The notes: a model not told the origin generated them from the letters alone. A stretch of 64,000 nt of DNA from Gorsachius magnificus (GCA_034008185.1 CM067086.1:1302001-1366000), one strand, 5' to 3'. Positions 24,501 to 36,764 are shown, counted from the stretch's first letter. Program-made: numbers and translations.

Positions 24501-26004
24501 TCCACGTCTTGCCGGGCAGCCTCGTGCCGCCGCAGCAGCTCCTCTGCCTCAGCCAAAGAAGCCGGCAGCTCGTCGGCAGCCGCCACGGCTTTCTGAGCGC
24601 CGAAGAGCCATGCCTGGAAGTCATCCAGGTCCTGCAGGAAGCGCCGGAGCTGCCCGGCTTCCCCCAGGGAGGCTGCCTGCTCCCCTAGGGCCTCCTGCAA
24701 CTCCTCCCAGGCAGCCACCAGGCCCCACCAGGCGCTCAGCCTGGGAGCGCAGGGTGGCCAGGCGGTCCTCGGCAACCACCAGCTCCCGCTCGATGCCGTA
24801 GAGCTTGCGTTGGGTAGCCAGGATGCCAGCCAGGTCCTGGCCCAGTTCAGCGGTGGCCTGAACCGCCCGGGCTTTGCTCTGCAGCCATTGCCGGGTCTCC
24901 TCGCACTCCAGACGGTAGTTGAGGAGGCGCAGCGCCGAACCCACCGCCCGGTGACGCTTGGATGCCAGCTCCCTGAACCGGTCCCACCTGCAGGGCGGAG
25001 GCGGGTGACAGCAGGGGACGCGGCTGGTGAGGACCAGCCCAACCGCCCCGGTGTCACCCACTCGCCCTGGTGTCACCCGCTTGCCCCATCATCACCCACT
25101 CGCCCCAGCATCACCCGCCACCATACCTCTCATTGAGCTGCTGCTGGCACTGCCGGACCTGGGGGCTGCGGGGGTGCCTGCTTGTGAGCAGCCCGTCGGC
25201 CGCCTGGTTGACAGCGTCGATCTGGGAAGCCACGGCGACCATCTCCTGCTCCAGCCCTTCCAGCCTGCAGGGATGGCCAGGCTGAGAACGGGCCGCACCT
25301 CGGGACACAGCCCAGCAGCACCGCCATTGCGGCAGCCCCTACCTGTGGTGCGCCACGTCCAGGTCCTCCAGCGCCTGCGGGACCTCCGGCTGCCCCAGCC
25401 AGGTCTCCTTGGACCCCATCCAGAGGTGGCAGGCATCGCTCTCCCCAAAAACGGTGTAGAGGTCCAGGGCATCCTGCAGCTGGCGGCCCCGCCGCTCGGC
25501 CAGGGCGGCCACCTCGGTGCAGCTCCCGCAGGGCCACCAGCTGGCTCTGTGCCTTGGGGTCAGCCTGCAGCGCCGGGGGGAAGCCCTCAGCTTGCCGGGC
25601 CAGCTTGCCCAACTGCTCCTGGGCGGCCACCACCTCCTCCAGCAGCTCCTGGTGCTGCCGCAGCAAGGCGCGGGTGCGGGATTCGTCCTGGCCCAGCTCC
25701 TCGCTGGCCGCCCGCCGGCGGGCATCCCGCAGCCCCTCCGCCAGCTCCTCCGCCTCCGCCTGGAACTGGAAGAAGCCCTCGGCCTCGTTCAAGCCGTGCC
25801 GGCGGAAAGCCGCCAGCTCCTCCAGCTGCGCCCACAGCCCCCGCACCGCCGCCCCCCGCTCCCGCAGCCTCCCGGCCGCCTGGCCCGCCGCCGCCAGCCC
25901 CTCGCCCGCCGCCAGCGCCCGCTCCAGCCGGTGACCCCAGCTCCGCAGCTCGGCCTCGAAGGCAGCGTGCCGGCGCTGGAGCAGCAGCACGCCGGGCAGG
26001 TCCT
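15579..26004 (-). CDS. SPTB: SPTB, beta-I spectrin (C-terminal two thirds, partial)
   Basis: Membrane-skeleton beta spectrin, which pairs with alpha spectrin and links actin to membrane proteins through ankyrin. Exons (minus): 26004-25343 (cut by the gap), 25264-25127, 24987-24272, 24184-23982, 23894-23804, 23732-23586, 23472-23261, 23085-22870, 22780-22691, 22587-22313, 21542-21412, 21125-20921, 20826-20452, 20359-20115, 20033-19895, 19820-19736, 19646-19450, 19326-19217, 18853-18769, then PH exons 16917-16748, 16668-16495, 16417-16375, 15755-15579. They encode spectrin repeats, an acidic tail ([14 protein letters not shown]) and a PH domain ([44 protein letters not shown]) ending [14 protein letters not shown]. 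That ending, and the convergent PLEKHG3 neighbour, favour SPTB over SPTBN1/2/4. The actin-binding CH domains and early repeats, about 700 residues, are lost at the gap. Four one-base frame breaks occur (see findings). Confidence 0.9.
16000..16330. repeat. Intronic minisatellite between SPTB PH exons
   Basis: Tandem degenerate units built on TGTCCCCTGGGCACTTCTGG and CCACCACCAGCCACC, within the intron between 16375 and 15755. Confidence 0.8.
17605..17960. repeat. 54-base minisatellite in SPTB intron
   Basis: Four near-perfect units of about 54 bases (GGAGCCAGAAGATGCCCATG, then GCCCCAAGCAGGCAGAGGGG, then GACCCTGTCCCCA), with further partial units to about 17960. The unit length is a multiple of three, so both strands stay open. 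It lies between the short-isoform tail exon and the first PH exon. Confidence 0.9.
18045..18190. repeat. Short minisatellite (about 18-base unit)
   Basis: Repeats of GGGTGACGATGCCTCGCA and variants, in the same SPTB intron. Confidence 0.8.
18633..18638 (-). terminator. Polyadenylation signal, putative short (erythroid-type) SPTB transcript
   Basis: Minus-strand AATAAA about 115 bases past an in-frame stop (18753-18751) that is reached if the acidic-tail exon reads through its donor at 18768. It supports a second 3' end that omits the PH domain. Confidence 0.6.
21735..22210. repeat. Intronic ATGGGATGGG/ACGGC minisatellite in SPTB
   Basis: Long degenerate array of GGCATGTAACAGCATGGGAT-type units with an embedded G run near 21866-21882, in the intron between exons 22313 and 21542. 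Confidence 0.9.
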
Positions 26005-26504
26005 NNNNNNNNNNNNNNNNNNNNNNNNNNNNNNNNNNNNNNNNNNNNNNNNNNNNNNNNNNNNNNNNNNNNNNNNNNNNNNNNNNNNNNNNNNNNNNNN
26101 NNNNNNNNNNNNNNNNNNNNNNNNNNNNNNNNNNNNNNNNNNNNNNNNNNNNNNNNNNNNNNNNNNNNNNNNNNNNNNNNNNNNNNNNNNNNNNNNNNNN
26201 NNNNNNNNNNNNNNNNNNNNNNNNNNNNNNNNNNNNNNNNNNNNNNNNNNNNNNNNNNNNNNNNNNNNNNNNNNNNNNNNNNNNNNNNNNNNNNNNNNNN
26301 NNNNNNNNNNNNNNNNNNNNNNNNNNNNNNNNNNNNNNNNNNNNNNNNNNNNNNNNNNNNNNNNNNNNNNNNNNNNNNNNNNNNNNNNNNNNNNNNNNNN
26401 NNNNNNNNNNNNNNNNNNNNNNNNNNNNNNNNNNNNNNNNNNNNNNNNNNNNNNNNNNNNNNNNNNNNNNNNNNNNNNNNNNNNNNNNNNNNNNNNNNNN
26501 NNNN
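26005..26504. other. Assembly gap (500 N)
   Basis: Exactly 500 N, probably a fixed-size placeholder. SPTB is cut on its left and UBE2L6 lacks its 5' part on the right. Confidence 1.
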
Positions 26505-27440
26505 TCCGGCGCACTCTGGCCCTCACGCCCCCTCTCGATGTCCGGGCCCTCTGGCCCTCACGACCCCCTCTCGTGGTCCGGCGCTCTCTGGCCCTCACGC
26601 CCCCTCTCGATGTCCGGCCTCTCTGGCCTCACGCCCCCCTCTCATGGTCCGGCGCACTTGGCCTCACGACCCCATCTCGATGGTCCGGGCTCTCTGCCCT
26701 CACGCCCCCTTCTCGATGTCCGGCGCCTCTGGCCCTCACGACCCCTCTCGATGGTCCGGCGCCTCTGGCCCTCCCACCGCCCCCCCTCTCGATGTCCGGC
26801 GCCTTGGCCCTCACCGCCCATCTCGATGGTCCGCGCCTCTGCCCTCACGCCCCCCTCCGATGGTCCGCGACCTCTGGCCCTCACACACCCCATCTCGATG
26901 CGGGCCCTCTCTGGCCCTCACGCCCCCTTCTCGATGTCCGGCCTCTGGCCCTCACGACCCCCTCTCGATGGTCCGGCGCCATGTGGCCCTCACGCCCCTC
27001 TCGATGGTCCGGCGCTCTCTGGCCCTCACCGCCCCTTCTCATGGTCCGGCGCACTCTGGCCCTCAACGACCCCCTCTCGATGTCCGGCGCCTCTGGCCCT
27101 CACGCCCTCTGATGGTCCGGCGCTCCTGGCCCTCACGCCCTCGATGTCCATTGCCCGCCTCTCTGTCGCCCTCGGTACGCCCCCCTCTCGATGGTCCGGC
27201 CCTCTGGCCCTCACCCCCATCTCATGTCCGGCCTCTGCCCTCACGCCCCTCTATGGTCCGCCTTGGCCCTCGCCCCCCTTCATGCGGCCTCTGACCCCAG
27301 CGCCCCCCCCTTCTCGAGGTCGGCGCTCTCTGGCCTCACGACCCCATCTCGATGGTCCCGGCGCCTCGCCCTCACGCCCCATCTCATGGTCCGCGCCTCT
27401 GGCCCTCACGACCCCCTCTCGATGTCCGGCGCCTCTGGGG
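26505..27440. repeat. Noisy tandem satellite beside the gap
   Basis: About 25 degenerate units of roughly 37 bases on the theme CTCACGCCCCCTCTCGATGG then TCCGGCGCCTCTGGCC. Units differ mainly by single-base losses, a pattern that looks like low-accuracy consensus as much as biological divergence. No coding sequence is recognised inside it. Confidence 0.9.
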
Positions 27441-27895
27441 GCGGGGCTGCTGCTGCCCGTGCGTGCGGGGGGGGGGGGCGGGAACGGGGGGGCACGGGGG
27501 GACCCCCAGGGAATGGGGGGAGGGGGGGGGCGCTGAGGGCATGGGGGGCTGCGGGAACGGGGGATCCCCGAGGAATGGGGCAAGGGGAGGGCTGAGGACA
27601 CGGCGGGGGGGGGGCAGGGGGGAGCCCCAGGGCATGGCAGACCTGGAGGCATGCGGGGGCCTGGGGGGCCCCGGGGCCTGGGATGGGGAGGTCCCCTGGG
27701 GGGCACTGAGAGGGTGTCCCTATGGGAGCAATACTGGGGAGGGTCCCGGGGGGGTGGGGTGCACTGTGTGGGGACTGGGCTGGCCGGGGGCCGGGGCGGA
27801 TCACCTCGGGGGGCACTGGGTATCAAGGTGGGACAGGGCACCCCCAGGGATGCTGCGGCAGGGCAGGGTCTGAGGTGCCCCCCTTCCCCTGGCAG
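27441..27895. other. GC-rich sequence upstream of UBE2L6 exons
   Basis: G-rich unique sequence between satellite and UBE2L6 exon. I looked for the UBE2L N-terminal exon (helix 1 and beta 1-2 of the UBC fold) and did not find it. Confidence 0.5.
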
Positions 27896-28334
27896 AACAA
27901 CCCCCCATACAACACGGGTGCCTTCCGCTTCGAGCTGACCTTCTCTTCCAACCACCCGCTGGCCCCCCCCCGTGCCACGCTCCGCACCAGCATCTACCAC
28001 CCCAGCGTGGACCCCAACGGCCGCGTCTGCCAGCCCCTCACTTCCGCCCAGCACTGGGTGCCCACCACCCGTGCTGTCCATGGTGGGCACCTCAGGGATG
28101 GGGGTCAGGGGACTCAGCGGGAGGGCACCCCCCTCAGCCCTGACCCCCCCCCCCGCCGTGCCCGCAGTGCTGCAGGACCTGCTGCTGCTGCTGGACAGCC
28201 CGGACCCCCAGAGGGTGCTGCGGCAGGACCTGGCCCATGAGCTCCAGGACCAGCCCGAGCTTTTCCGGCGTCGGGCAGAGGAACATACCCGGCTACACGC
28301 CGAGAGGCGTCCCCCCAACCCCCCCAGCTCCTGA
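27896..28334 (+). CDS. UBE2L6: UBE2L6-like E2 ubiquitin/ISG15-conjugating enzyme (3' half)
   Basis: Two exons of a UBE2L-class E2 enzyme: 27896-28082 (NNPPYNTGAFRFELTF, SIYHPSVDPNGRVCQPL) and 28168-28334 (VLQDLLLLLDSPDPQRVLRQ to the stop). GT/AG ends and phases agree. The active-site cysteine lies in GRVCQPL, in the position of the catalytic Cys of UBE2L3/UBE2L6, so this half is catalytically plausible. The sequence is clearly more diverged than UBE2L3, which is nearly invariant in vertebrates. Position next to SMTNL1, convergent, matches human UBE2L6. In mammals UBE2L6 charges ISG15 and ubiquitin in the interferon response; the same role here is inference. The exon(s) for the first third of the UBC fold are missing, probably in the gap. 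Confidence 0.8.
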
Positions 28335-28497
28335 GGCCCCGCCCAGGGGCACCCTGGCTTCATCTCCCCTCTCTGCACTAGCCAGGCTGGCCCTGGCGTT
28401 GTCCTCCCCCGGCATCACGCCTGCCTTGGTGCTGGAGCCGGGGGACAGGGGCCCAGCCTGGCACCTGGCAGGGGCCACCCCACTCTGTGTGTGCGTT

Positions 28498-28503
28498 AAT
28501 AAA
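28498..28503 (+). terminator. Polyadenylation signal of UBE2L6
   Basis: AATAAA about 165 bases after the UBE2L6 stop. Confidence 0.75.
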
Positions 28504-28826
28504 TTGCCTCCCGTTCATAAATTGCTTCTGCTCCCGCTTTGGCTCCCTGATGCCTCCCTGGGATGGCAGGGGAGGGCACCGGGAGGGGCTGCCCACCGGG
28601 TGCCAGCCCTGGTGATGCCACCCTGCCCACCCGGGCCCTCTGGGGTGGCAGCAGGGCCATGCCAGGGCCGTGCCCACCCCGGTGCCAGCTCATGCCAATC
28701 CCCCAGACGCTTGCTTGGCACCGGCATCCCCCTGCCCACATCCCCGTCCCCCCTGTGAGCGACAAGGCCACGGCAGCCAGGCACCGCAAGCCTTTACTGC
28801 AGGGGGATGGGGTGGGGGCCCCCCCC

Positions 28827-30983
<2,157 letters not shown>

Positions 30984-32139
30984 GCTGCTGCAGTCACTGC
31001 TGCAGGGGCACAGGGCTGTCACTGGGGTGCCCCCCCCAGCTTGCCTGTGCCCCACATAGCCCCCAGCCCAGCCACCCCCCACCCTGCCCCTCTCCCCATG
31101 CCCCCCAGCCCTGGCACCCCCATTGCCCCATTCTGACCCCCCCGTCCCATTCTGACTCCCCCATGTCCCCTCCTGACCCCCCCATTTCATTCCGCTGCCC
31201 CCGTATCCCCTCCCGACCCCCCATGTCCCATTCCGACCCCCCCATGTCCCCCCCGCCCCCCGTCCCATTCTGACTTCCCCATGTCCCCCCCGCCCCCCCC
31301 CCATTTAATTCTGCTGCCCCCGTCCCCCACCCCCCGCCCATTCCGACCCTCCAATTCCCCCTCTGGCCCTCTATCCACCCCCGGACCCCTCAATTCCCCC
31401 TCCCGATCCCCCCAAGTCCCCCCCTCTCCCCCCGTCCCATTCCGACTCCCCCGTACCTCCTCCCGACCCCCCCATGTCCCATTCCGACCCTCCAATCCCC
31501 CTCCGGCCCCCTATCCCCGCCCCGGACCCCCCAAACCCACCCCCCCCGACCCCCAGTCCCCTCCCGGCCCCCTCAGTCCCATTCCAACCCCTCCATGTCC
31601 CCCCCCGGCCACCCCAATTCCCCCTCCCGACTCCCCATGTCCCCCCCCGGCCCCCCTTGTCCCATTCCGATGCCCCCATGCCCCATCCCGCTGTCCCAAA
31701 TTCCCCCCCGTCCCCCCCGTCCCATTCCGACGCCCCCATGCCGCTGCCCCCAATTCCCCCCCGGCCCCCGGTCCCCCCGCCCGGTACCCTCCGGCCGGCT
31801 CCCACCGCCGCTCGCCGGCCCCGCCTGCCCCGGGGCTATTTTTACCGGCGGGGCAGGTGCCGCCTTCACTCAGCGCCGCCCGCGGGGCGCGGGGCACGCG
31901 TGGGGCCGGCCGGGGGCCGCGTGCGGGGGGGACACGGGGACATGTGTGGGGAGGGGGGTGCAGGGGGGGTGGGGGGCGCGGCGGGGAGGGGGACAGCGGG
32001 GATGCCCCAAAGGAGCCCATGGGGGGGGGGGGCATGGAGGGTCACAGGCACATGGGGGACATTGGGGGACACAGACGCACAAGGGGGCAGGGGGACACAG
32101 GGACACAGTGGGGACAGGAGGACACGGGGACACGTTTCC
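30984..32139. repeat. C-rich minisatellite upstream of SMTNL1
   Basis: From about 31130 to 31760 the plus strand is made of CCCCATGTCCCATTCCGACC-type units. The rest to 32139 is GC-rich unique sequence with a CpG cluster near 31790-31930. SMTNL1 5' untranslated exons are expected here but none is recognisable. Confidence 0.7.
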
Positions 32140-32590
32140 CCCTGCAACGCTCCTGGTGTGAGGAAGAGTGGCCCAAAGCTGCCCAGTGGGAAAGGGCCTG
32201 GGGATGGTGGCCAACGAGCCAGCCATGTGCCCAGGTGGCCAAGAGGGCCAGCAGCATCCTGGCTTGTGTCAGGTGTGGCCAGCAGGAGCAGGGTGGGGAT
32301 CATCCCCCTCTACTGGGGGCACTGGTGAGGCCCCCCCTCGAATGCTGGGGTCAGCGTTGGGCCCCTCCCTCCCAGAAGGACACGGAGGGGCTGGAGCATG
32401 TCCAGAGAAGGGCAGCAGAGCTGGGGAGGGGTCTGGAGCCCCAGGCTGCTGGGGGGGGGGGGAGGGGGGGGGCCGGGGGGGCGGGCTCTGCTCCCAGGGA
32501 ACGGGCGATGGGACGAGGGGAAACAGCCTCAAGTTGTGCCAGGGCAGGGTGAGGTTGGCCCTGGGGAACCCCCGGGGGGGGCCCGGGAAG
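32140..32590 (+). mobile_element. Old CR1 LINE fragment
   Basis: Plus-strand, degenerate CR1 3' ORF2 fragment. Translated pieces such as VAKRASSILACV, a match to the CR1 LEHVQRRAAEL block, and GNSLKLCQGRVRLALGN follow CR1 order but are interrupted by frame changes and a G-rich insertion near 32450. It lacks the 3' terminal repeat and is older than the copy at 3027-3715. Confidence 0.75.
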
Positions 32591-32884
32591 GGGCGAGTCC
32601 CCAGCCCAGGGGGGACACAGCGGGGACGCGGGGCCAGGGGGACACAGGGACACACGGGGACACAGGGACACGGGGCCCGCGGTGACCCCGGGACCGGCCC
32701 GGGGGCGGTGCCCGGATCCGGCCCCGCCCCCTGCTGCGCTGACCCCGCCCCCTTCGGAAAGGGGCAAAGCGCGCGCCGTCCCCTCCCACCGCCTCCCCGC
32801 CTCTCCTTGGCTGCCGGCTTCGCCACACCCCCTTCCGCGGCGCCCTATCAGCGCTGGGGACACGCTCCGCTTCCCCCACCCGCC

Positions 32885-33014
32885 TGTCTTCTATTGGTCG
32901 AAGCCGGCGGCGGGGCGGGGCCGTTCTGCGTGTAGGCGGAAGCGCGGCGCCCACGTGGTTCCTGCCGGGAGCCGCTGAGGGGTCCCGAGCCCCGCCGAGC
33001 CGGGCCCGGCCGCC
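32885..33014 (+). promoter_or_regulatory. TIMM10 promoter
   Basis: GC-rich proximal promoter with an inverted CCAAT box (ATTGG, 32893-32897) and a perfect E-box CACGTG (32952-32957), 60-120 bases upstream of the TIMM10 ATG. No TATA box is seen. This fits a housekeeping mitochondrial gene; function is inferred. Confidence 0.55.
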
Positions 33015-33919
33015 ATGGACCCGCTGCGGGCCCAGCAGCTGGCGGCCGAGCTGGAGGTTGATATGATGGCCGGTCCGGCAGGGGGGGCACGGGGCCGGGG
33101 GGGAGGGGGAGAGCTGGGGTCACGGGGCTGGGGAGCACGGGGGGAGCTGGAGCACTGGAGGGGGCACGGGGCTGTGGGCACAGGGGGAGCTGGGGGCACT
33201 GGAGGGGGCACGGGGCTGGGGGGAGCTGGGGACACACGGGGGGAGCTGGGGTCACGGGGCTGGGGAGCATGGGGGGAGCTGGGGCACTGAGGAGGGTGTG
33301 GGGCTGGGGGCTGAGGGGAACTGGGGGCACAGGGGGAGCTGCGGGCATGGGGGGATCTGTGGGGCCGCGGCTGGGGGCACTGGGGGAGGCAGGGGGCTGG
33401 TGGGAGCTGGGGACACTGGGGGGACATGGGGGGAGCTGGGGGCACGGGGGGAGCTGGAGGCTTTGGGGAGGTGCTTGGCCCCGGGGGTGCTGGGGGCATT
33501 GGGGTGAGGCTGGGGCGGGGCTGAGATGCCGGGGAGGCACTGGGGCTGCCCGGGGCTGGGGGGGCACGGGGGACTCGGGGGCTGGGGGTGTCAGGGAGTG
33601 CGGGGCACTAGGGCGTGCCTGGGAATTGGGGGGCACTGGGGGCAGGGATGGGGGGGTGGGGGGGGGGGGGTGCCCGGGGTTGGCGCAGCAGGGGCTGACA
33701 GTGCTGGTGCCGTGCAGGATGACGCAGGCGTGTCACCGAAAGTGCGTCCCTCCACACTACAAGGACGCGGAGCTGTCAAAGGGGGAGAGCGTGTGCCTGG
33801 ACCGCTGCGTGGCCAAGTACCTGGAGGTCCACGAGAGGATGGGCAAGAAGCTGACAGAGCTGTCGCTGCAGGACGAGGAGCTCCTCAAGCGCATGCAGCA
33901 GGGCAGCGGCACTGCCTGA
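33015..33919 (+). CDS. TIMM10: TIMM10, small Tim chaperone of the mitochondrial intermembrane space
   Basis: Tim10 forms the hexameric Tim9-Tim10 chaperone that escorts hydrophobic carrier precursors to TIM22. Exon 1 starts at 33015 in a GCCGCCATGG context and reads [19 protein letters not shown]. Exon 2, 33718-33919, reads [20 protein letters not shown] through SVCLDRC to GTA-stop. Both twin CX3C motifs are present (CHRKC and CLDRC). The expected DMYNR segment joining the exons is absent: exon 1 runs from MMA into GGTCCGG with no usable donor, so about 14 bases seem to be missing near 33072. The intron (33080-33700) is a G-rich minisatellite. Human Tim10 is 90 residues and this model is otherwise the same length. 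Confidence 0.95.
33080..33700. repeat. G-rich minisatellite in TIMM10 intron
   Basis: Repeats of GGGGGAGCTGGGGTCACGGG and variants fill the intron. Confidence 0.9.
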
Positions 33920-33949
33920 GACCCCCGGCCCCTTGCTCCCCCTCACCCC

Positions 33950-33955
33950 AATAAA
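33950..33955 (+). terminator. Polyadenylation signal of TIMM10
   Basis: AATAAA 31 bases after the TIMM10 stop, followed by a GT-rich stretch. Confidence 0.85.
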
Positions 33956-35249
33956 CTGGAGGCTTTGGGCCAGCTAGTTTGCTTCCCTTGCCCCCCCATC
34001 CACCCCATGGTGTTGTGTTGGGGTACGCATTGAACCCAGCGGTGCCGGTGGATGCTGCTGGGGAGCCCCCCCTTGCTGCTACATGCCATGTCCTTGAGGG
34101 GGACACCCTTGGGTGCCCCGTCCCCCAGCCAGGCCCAGCCCATGTAATCCCCAGGATTAGGCAGAGCTGGGCTGAGCCCCTCTTAATCTCCTGCAGGGTG
34201 GGGACAGGGCTCTGCCCCTTCTTGTCTGCCTGTTGCTCCAGGGACACCGGGGTGTGTGTGGGGGGGACACACGACACACACAGCTGGTAGAGACCCTGCA
34301 CGGGGACAGGGCTCTGCAGCAGGCAGAGGGGGACAGGCACACAGGGAGACCCGCACAGGGAGACCCCTGAGACACCCCAGGGATGCCTGGGTAGGGACAG
34401 CCTGGAGACAATCCACGCCTGGGCAGGGACCATGCAGGGACGTCTGGAGACACCTGGGGAGGAACCACAGGGACAGTGGGACAGGCATAGCCATGGCCAC
34501 ACGCCCACAGGAACAGTCGGAGAGAGCCAGGGGCACCCACACAGGGACACCCTGCAGACACGCGGGGGCACCCTGACCCTGAGTGACAGACACCTGCAGA
34601 GGGACACCCACCCAAAGGGACCAGGGCCACGGGTGGGCAGCATCCGTGTGTTGGTCTGCCCGCAGCCCAGCAGTGCATGCGCTGCCGGTGTGTCGGTGGC
34701 TGATGGGAAGTGGGTCAGGCTGCGCAGGGTGCAAGCGGTGGCGTGGGCGGTGGCCCCGTGGCTCCCATCACACCCGCCGGCCGCGAAGGGTGCGGGGCAC
34801 CCACAGCGCGGGTGTCACCAGGCGGGCAATGGCGGTCGTGTCACTGGGCCCTGCGGTGGCAGGGGCTGCACAGTGCGCGGCAGCGGGTGCTTGCGCCTGC
34901 CCGCCCTGCAGCTCAGGGTGCCGCACCACAGGGGAGCTGTTTGTCCATCCCCCCGTCCGCCCGCCCCGGGCGGCCCTATCAGAGGAGCAGGCGGTGACCT
35001 GGAAAGGCAGCGGCCCCCGCGGCCCCCCCTGCAGCAGCCAGGCCCTGCTCTCCCAAAATAAGACCATTTTTAATAAATAATTTCCCACCTTTTGGTTCCT
35101 GTTGGGGGTTTTTCCCTCTCAGGATGGGGGGGACGCCCCTGCAGCCCCCCCCCCCGGCCGCCCCCCACAGTCCTAGGGGCTCCCCCTGGGGAGAAGGGGG
35201 GCACAGGCACCCCGAGGAGCCGGGACCCTCCTGGAGTGCCAGGGGGGGC
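33956..35249. other. Interval between TIMM10 and RTN4RL2
   Basis: No gene recognised. Human has SLC43A1 between these two genes, and I found no SLC43-type exon here. The RTN4RL2 3' UTR should occupy the right part, but no minus-strand AATAAA is seen. Confidence 0.5.
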
Positions 35250-36764
35250 TCAGAGCCGGGGCAGGAGCAGACCCAGGAGGGGCAGGAGGACATGGGGCTG
35301 GAAGGGGGCGGCGGTGGCGGCTGTGGGGGTGCAGGGTGCCTGGGGGCAGCGGGTGTCCCCGGGGGGGCCGGGAGGCCCGCCCGGGGGCCCAACCCCCCCC
35401 GCCCCCCGCCCCTCTTCCCCTCCTCTTCCTCCTTATCAGGGCAGGCGTCAAAGTCGCGGGGGCGGAGGTGGCGCAGGTCGGTGCCGCGGCGGTGCGGGGG
35501 GCTGGCGCAGGTGACGGGGGAGCTGGAGACCCGGGTGCGCCGGAACCAAGCCCAGAGCGGGCGAGCGCGGCAGTCGCAGGCCCAGGGGTTGGCATTGAGG
35601 CGCAGGAATTGGAGGGCGGGCAGGGCGGCCAGCGGGTCCCCAGGCAGGGCCACCAGGCTGTTGTTGAACAGGTAGAGGATGGTGAGGCGGGCCAGGCCCC
35701 GGAAGGCGCGGCGGTGGATGGCCACCAGGCGGTTGGCGTGCAGCAGCAGGCGGTCCAGGCTGGGCAACCCTCGGAAGACACCCTCTGATAGCGCCCGCAC
35801 CCGGTTCCCATGTAGGAAGAGGGGGGTTGGGGGGAAAGGGTCGTCCTGGGGGGGGGGGGGGTGGGGTGCGCAGCCCTGCCGGGGAGCCCCCAGCCTGGCC
35901 CCATGTCCCTGCATGGTGGGCATCAGCGGGAGACCTGCCCGTGGGGGTCCCACAGGTCCTGCCCCGTGTCCCAGCTCCACGGGCATCACCTTATCCTGTC
36001 CCTGTACTCCAGGGCTATCGCCTAGCACCCTGCCCCGCCTAGCCCTGTCCATCCTGTCCCCCCCCCTGGTGCCCCCGCCCTCCGTGGCCACCCTCCCTGA
36101 CCCGCTGGTCTCCCACAGAGCCTGGTCCCGTGCTCATGCCCCGAAGGCATCGCCCACCACCCTGCTTCAAGCATCTGCCCCATCCCCTGCCCCACGGGCA
36201 CCCCCTGTCCCCTGGGCATGCCCCAGAGCCCTGCCCCACAGGCACCCCACAGCTGCGCCAGGGCAGCCCCAGGGCTGCAGCGGACCTGGAGGAAGAGCAG
36301 CCCGTTCTCCTGCAGGTAGAGGTACTGGAGGCTGTGGAGGCCGCGGAAGATGGCGCTGGGCAGGCTGGCCAGCTGGCACCGGTAGAGGTGCAGGGCCTGG
36401 AGGCGCCGGAGGCCGTGGAAGGTGTCGGGGGCCAGGACGCGGAGGTGGGGGTTGTCACCCAGGTCGAGCTCCTCCAGGGCGGGCAGGTGGCGGAAGGTGC
36501 CCGGCTGGATGGAGGAGATGTTGTTGGAGTAGAGCCAGAGGGTGACGGTGCTGGGCCCGAAGGTGCCCGCCCGCAGCGCCCCGATGATGTTGTTCTGCAG
36601 GAAGAGGCGGCGGGCGCCGGGCGGGAGCCCCGCGGGCACTGAGGAGAAGTTGTTGGCCTGGCAGCTGACGGTGGGCGGCGAGACGTAGCAGGTGCAGAGC
36701 GCGGGGCAGGCGGGCGCCCCGCCGGGCACCCACGCCAGCGCCACCAGCCCCCCCGGGGCAGGGC
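35250..36764 (-). CDS. RTN4RL2: RTN4RL2, Nogo receptor-like 2 (GPI-anchored LRR protein)
   Basis: Neuronal GPI-anchored leucine-rich-repeat receptor of the Nogo-receptor family. Exon 36764-36285 carries a hydrophobic signal-like stretch (GGLVALAWVPG), the N-terminal cysteine cap (CPALCTCYVSPPTVSCQANN) and the first repeats (NNISSIQPGTFRHL, LPSAIFRGLHSLQYLYLQEN). Exon 35845 downward carries the remaining repeats (LFLHGNRVRALSEGVFRGL, LTILYLFNNSLVALPG) and the C-terminal cap (LNANPWACDCRARPLW). The true end is in a shifted frame: CPQAPCTPTAATAAPFQPH followed by the hydrophobic VLLPLLGLLLPRL and a stop at 35250-35252, which is the GPI signal. A one-base break in the G/C runs at about 35360-35410 hides this, and the other frame runs on to 34979. 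The repeat at the exon junction is about four residues shorter than in human. The exon with the start Met is not found. Confidence 0.9.

Noticed and set aside
15579..26004. Naming the spectrin SPTBN2 or SPTBN4
   Set aside because: The PH-domain end RFSFFPKKK, the [13 protein letters not shown] block and the convergent PLEKHG3 neighbour fit SPTB; SPTBN4 has ERQES repeats, which are absent.
25027..27294. Open frame of 755 codons on plus
   Set aside because: It runs antisense to SPTB exons, through the N gap and the satellite; it is an artefact.
35072..35077. Plus-strand AATAAA
   Set aside because: No plus-strand gene ends here; it lies antisense to the RTN4RL2 3' flank, and the upstream plus frame has no recognisable protein.
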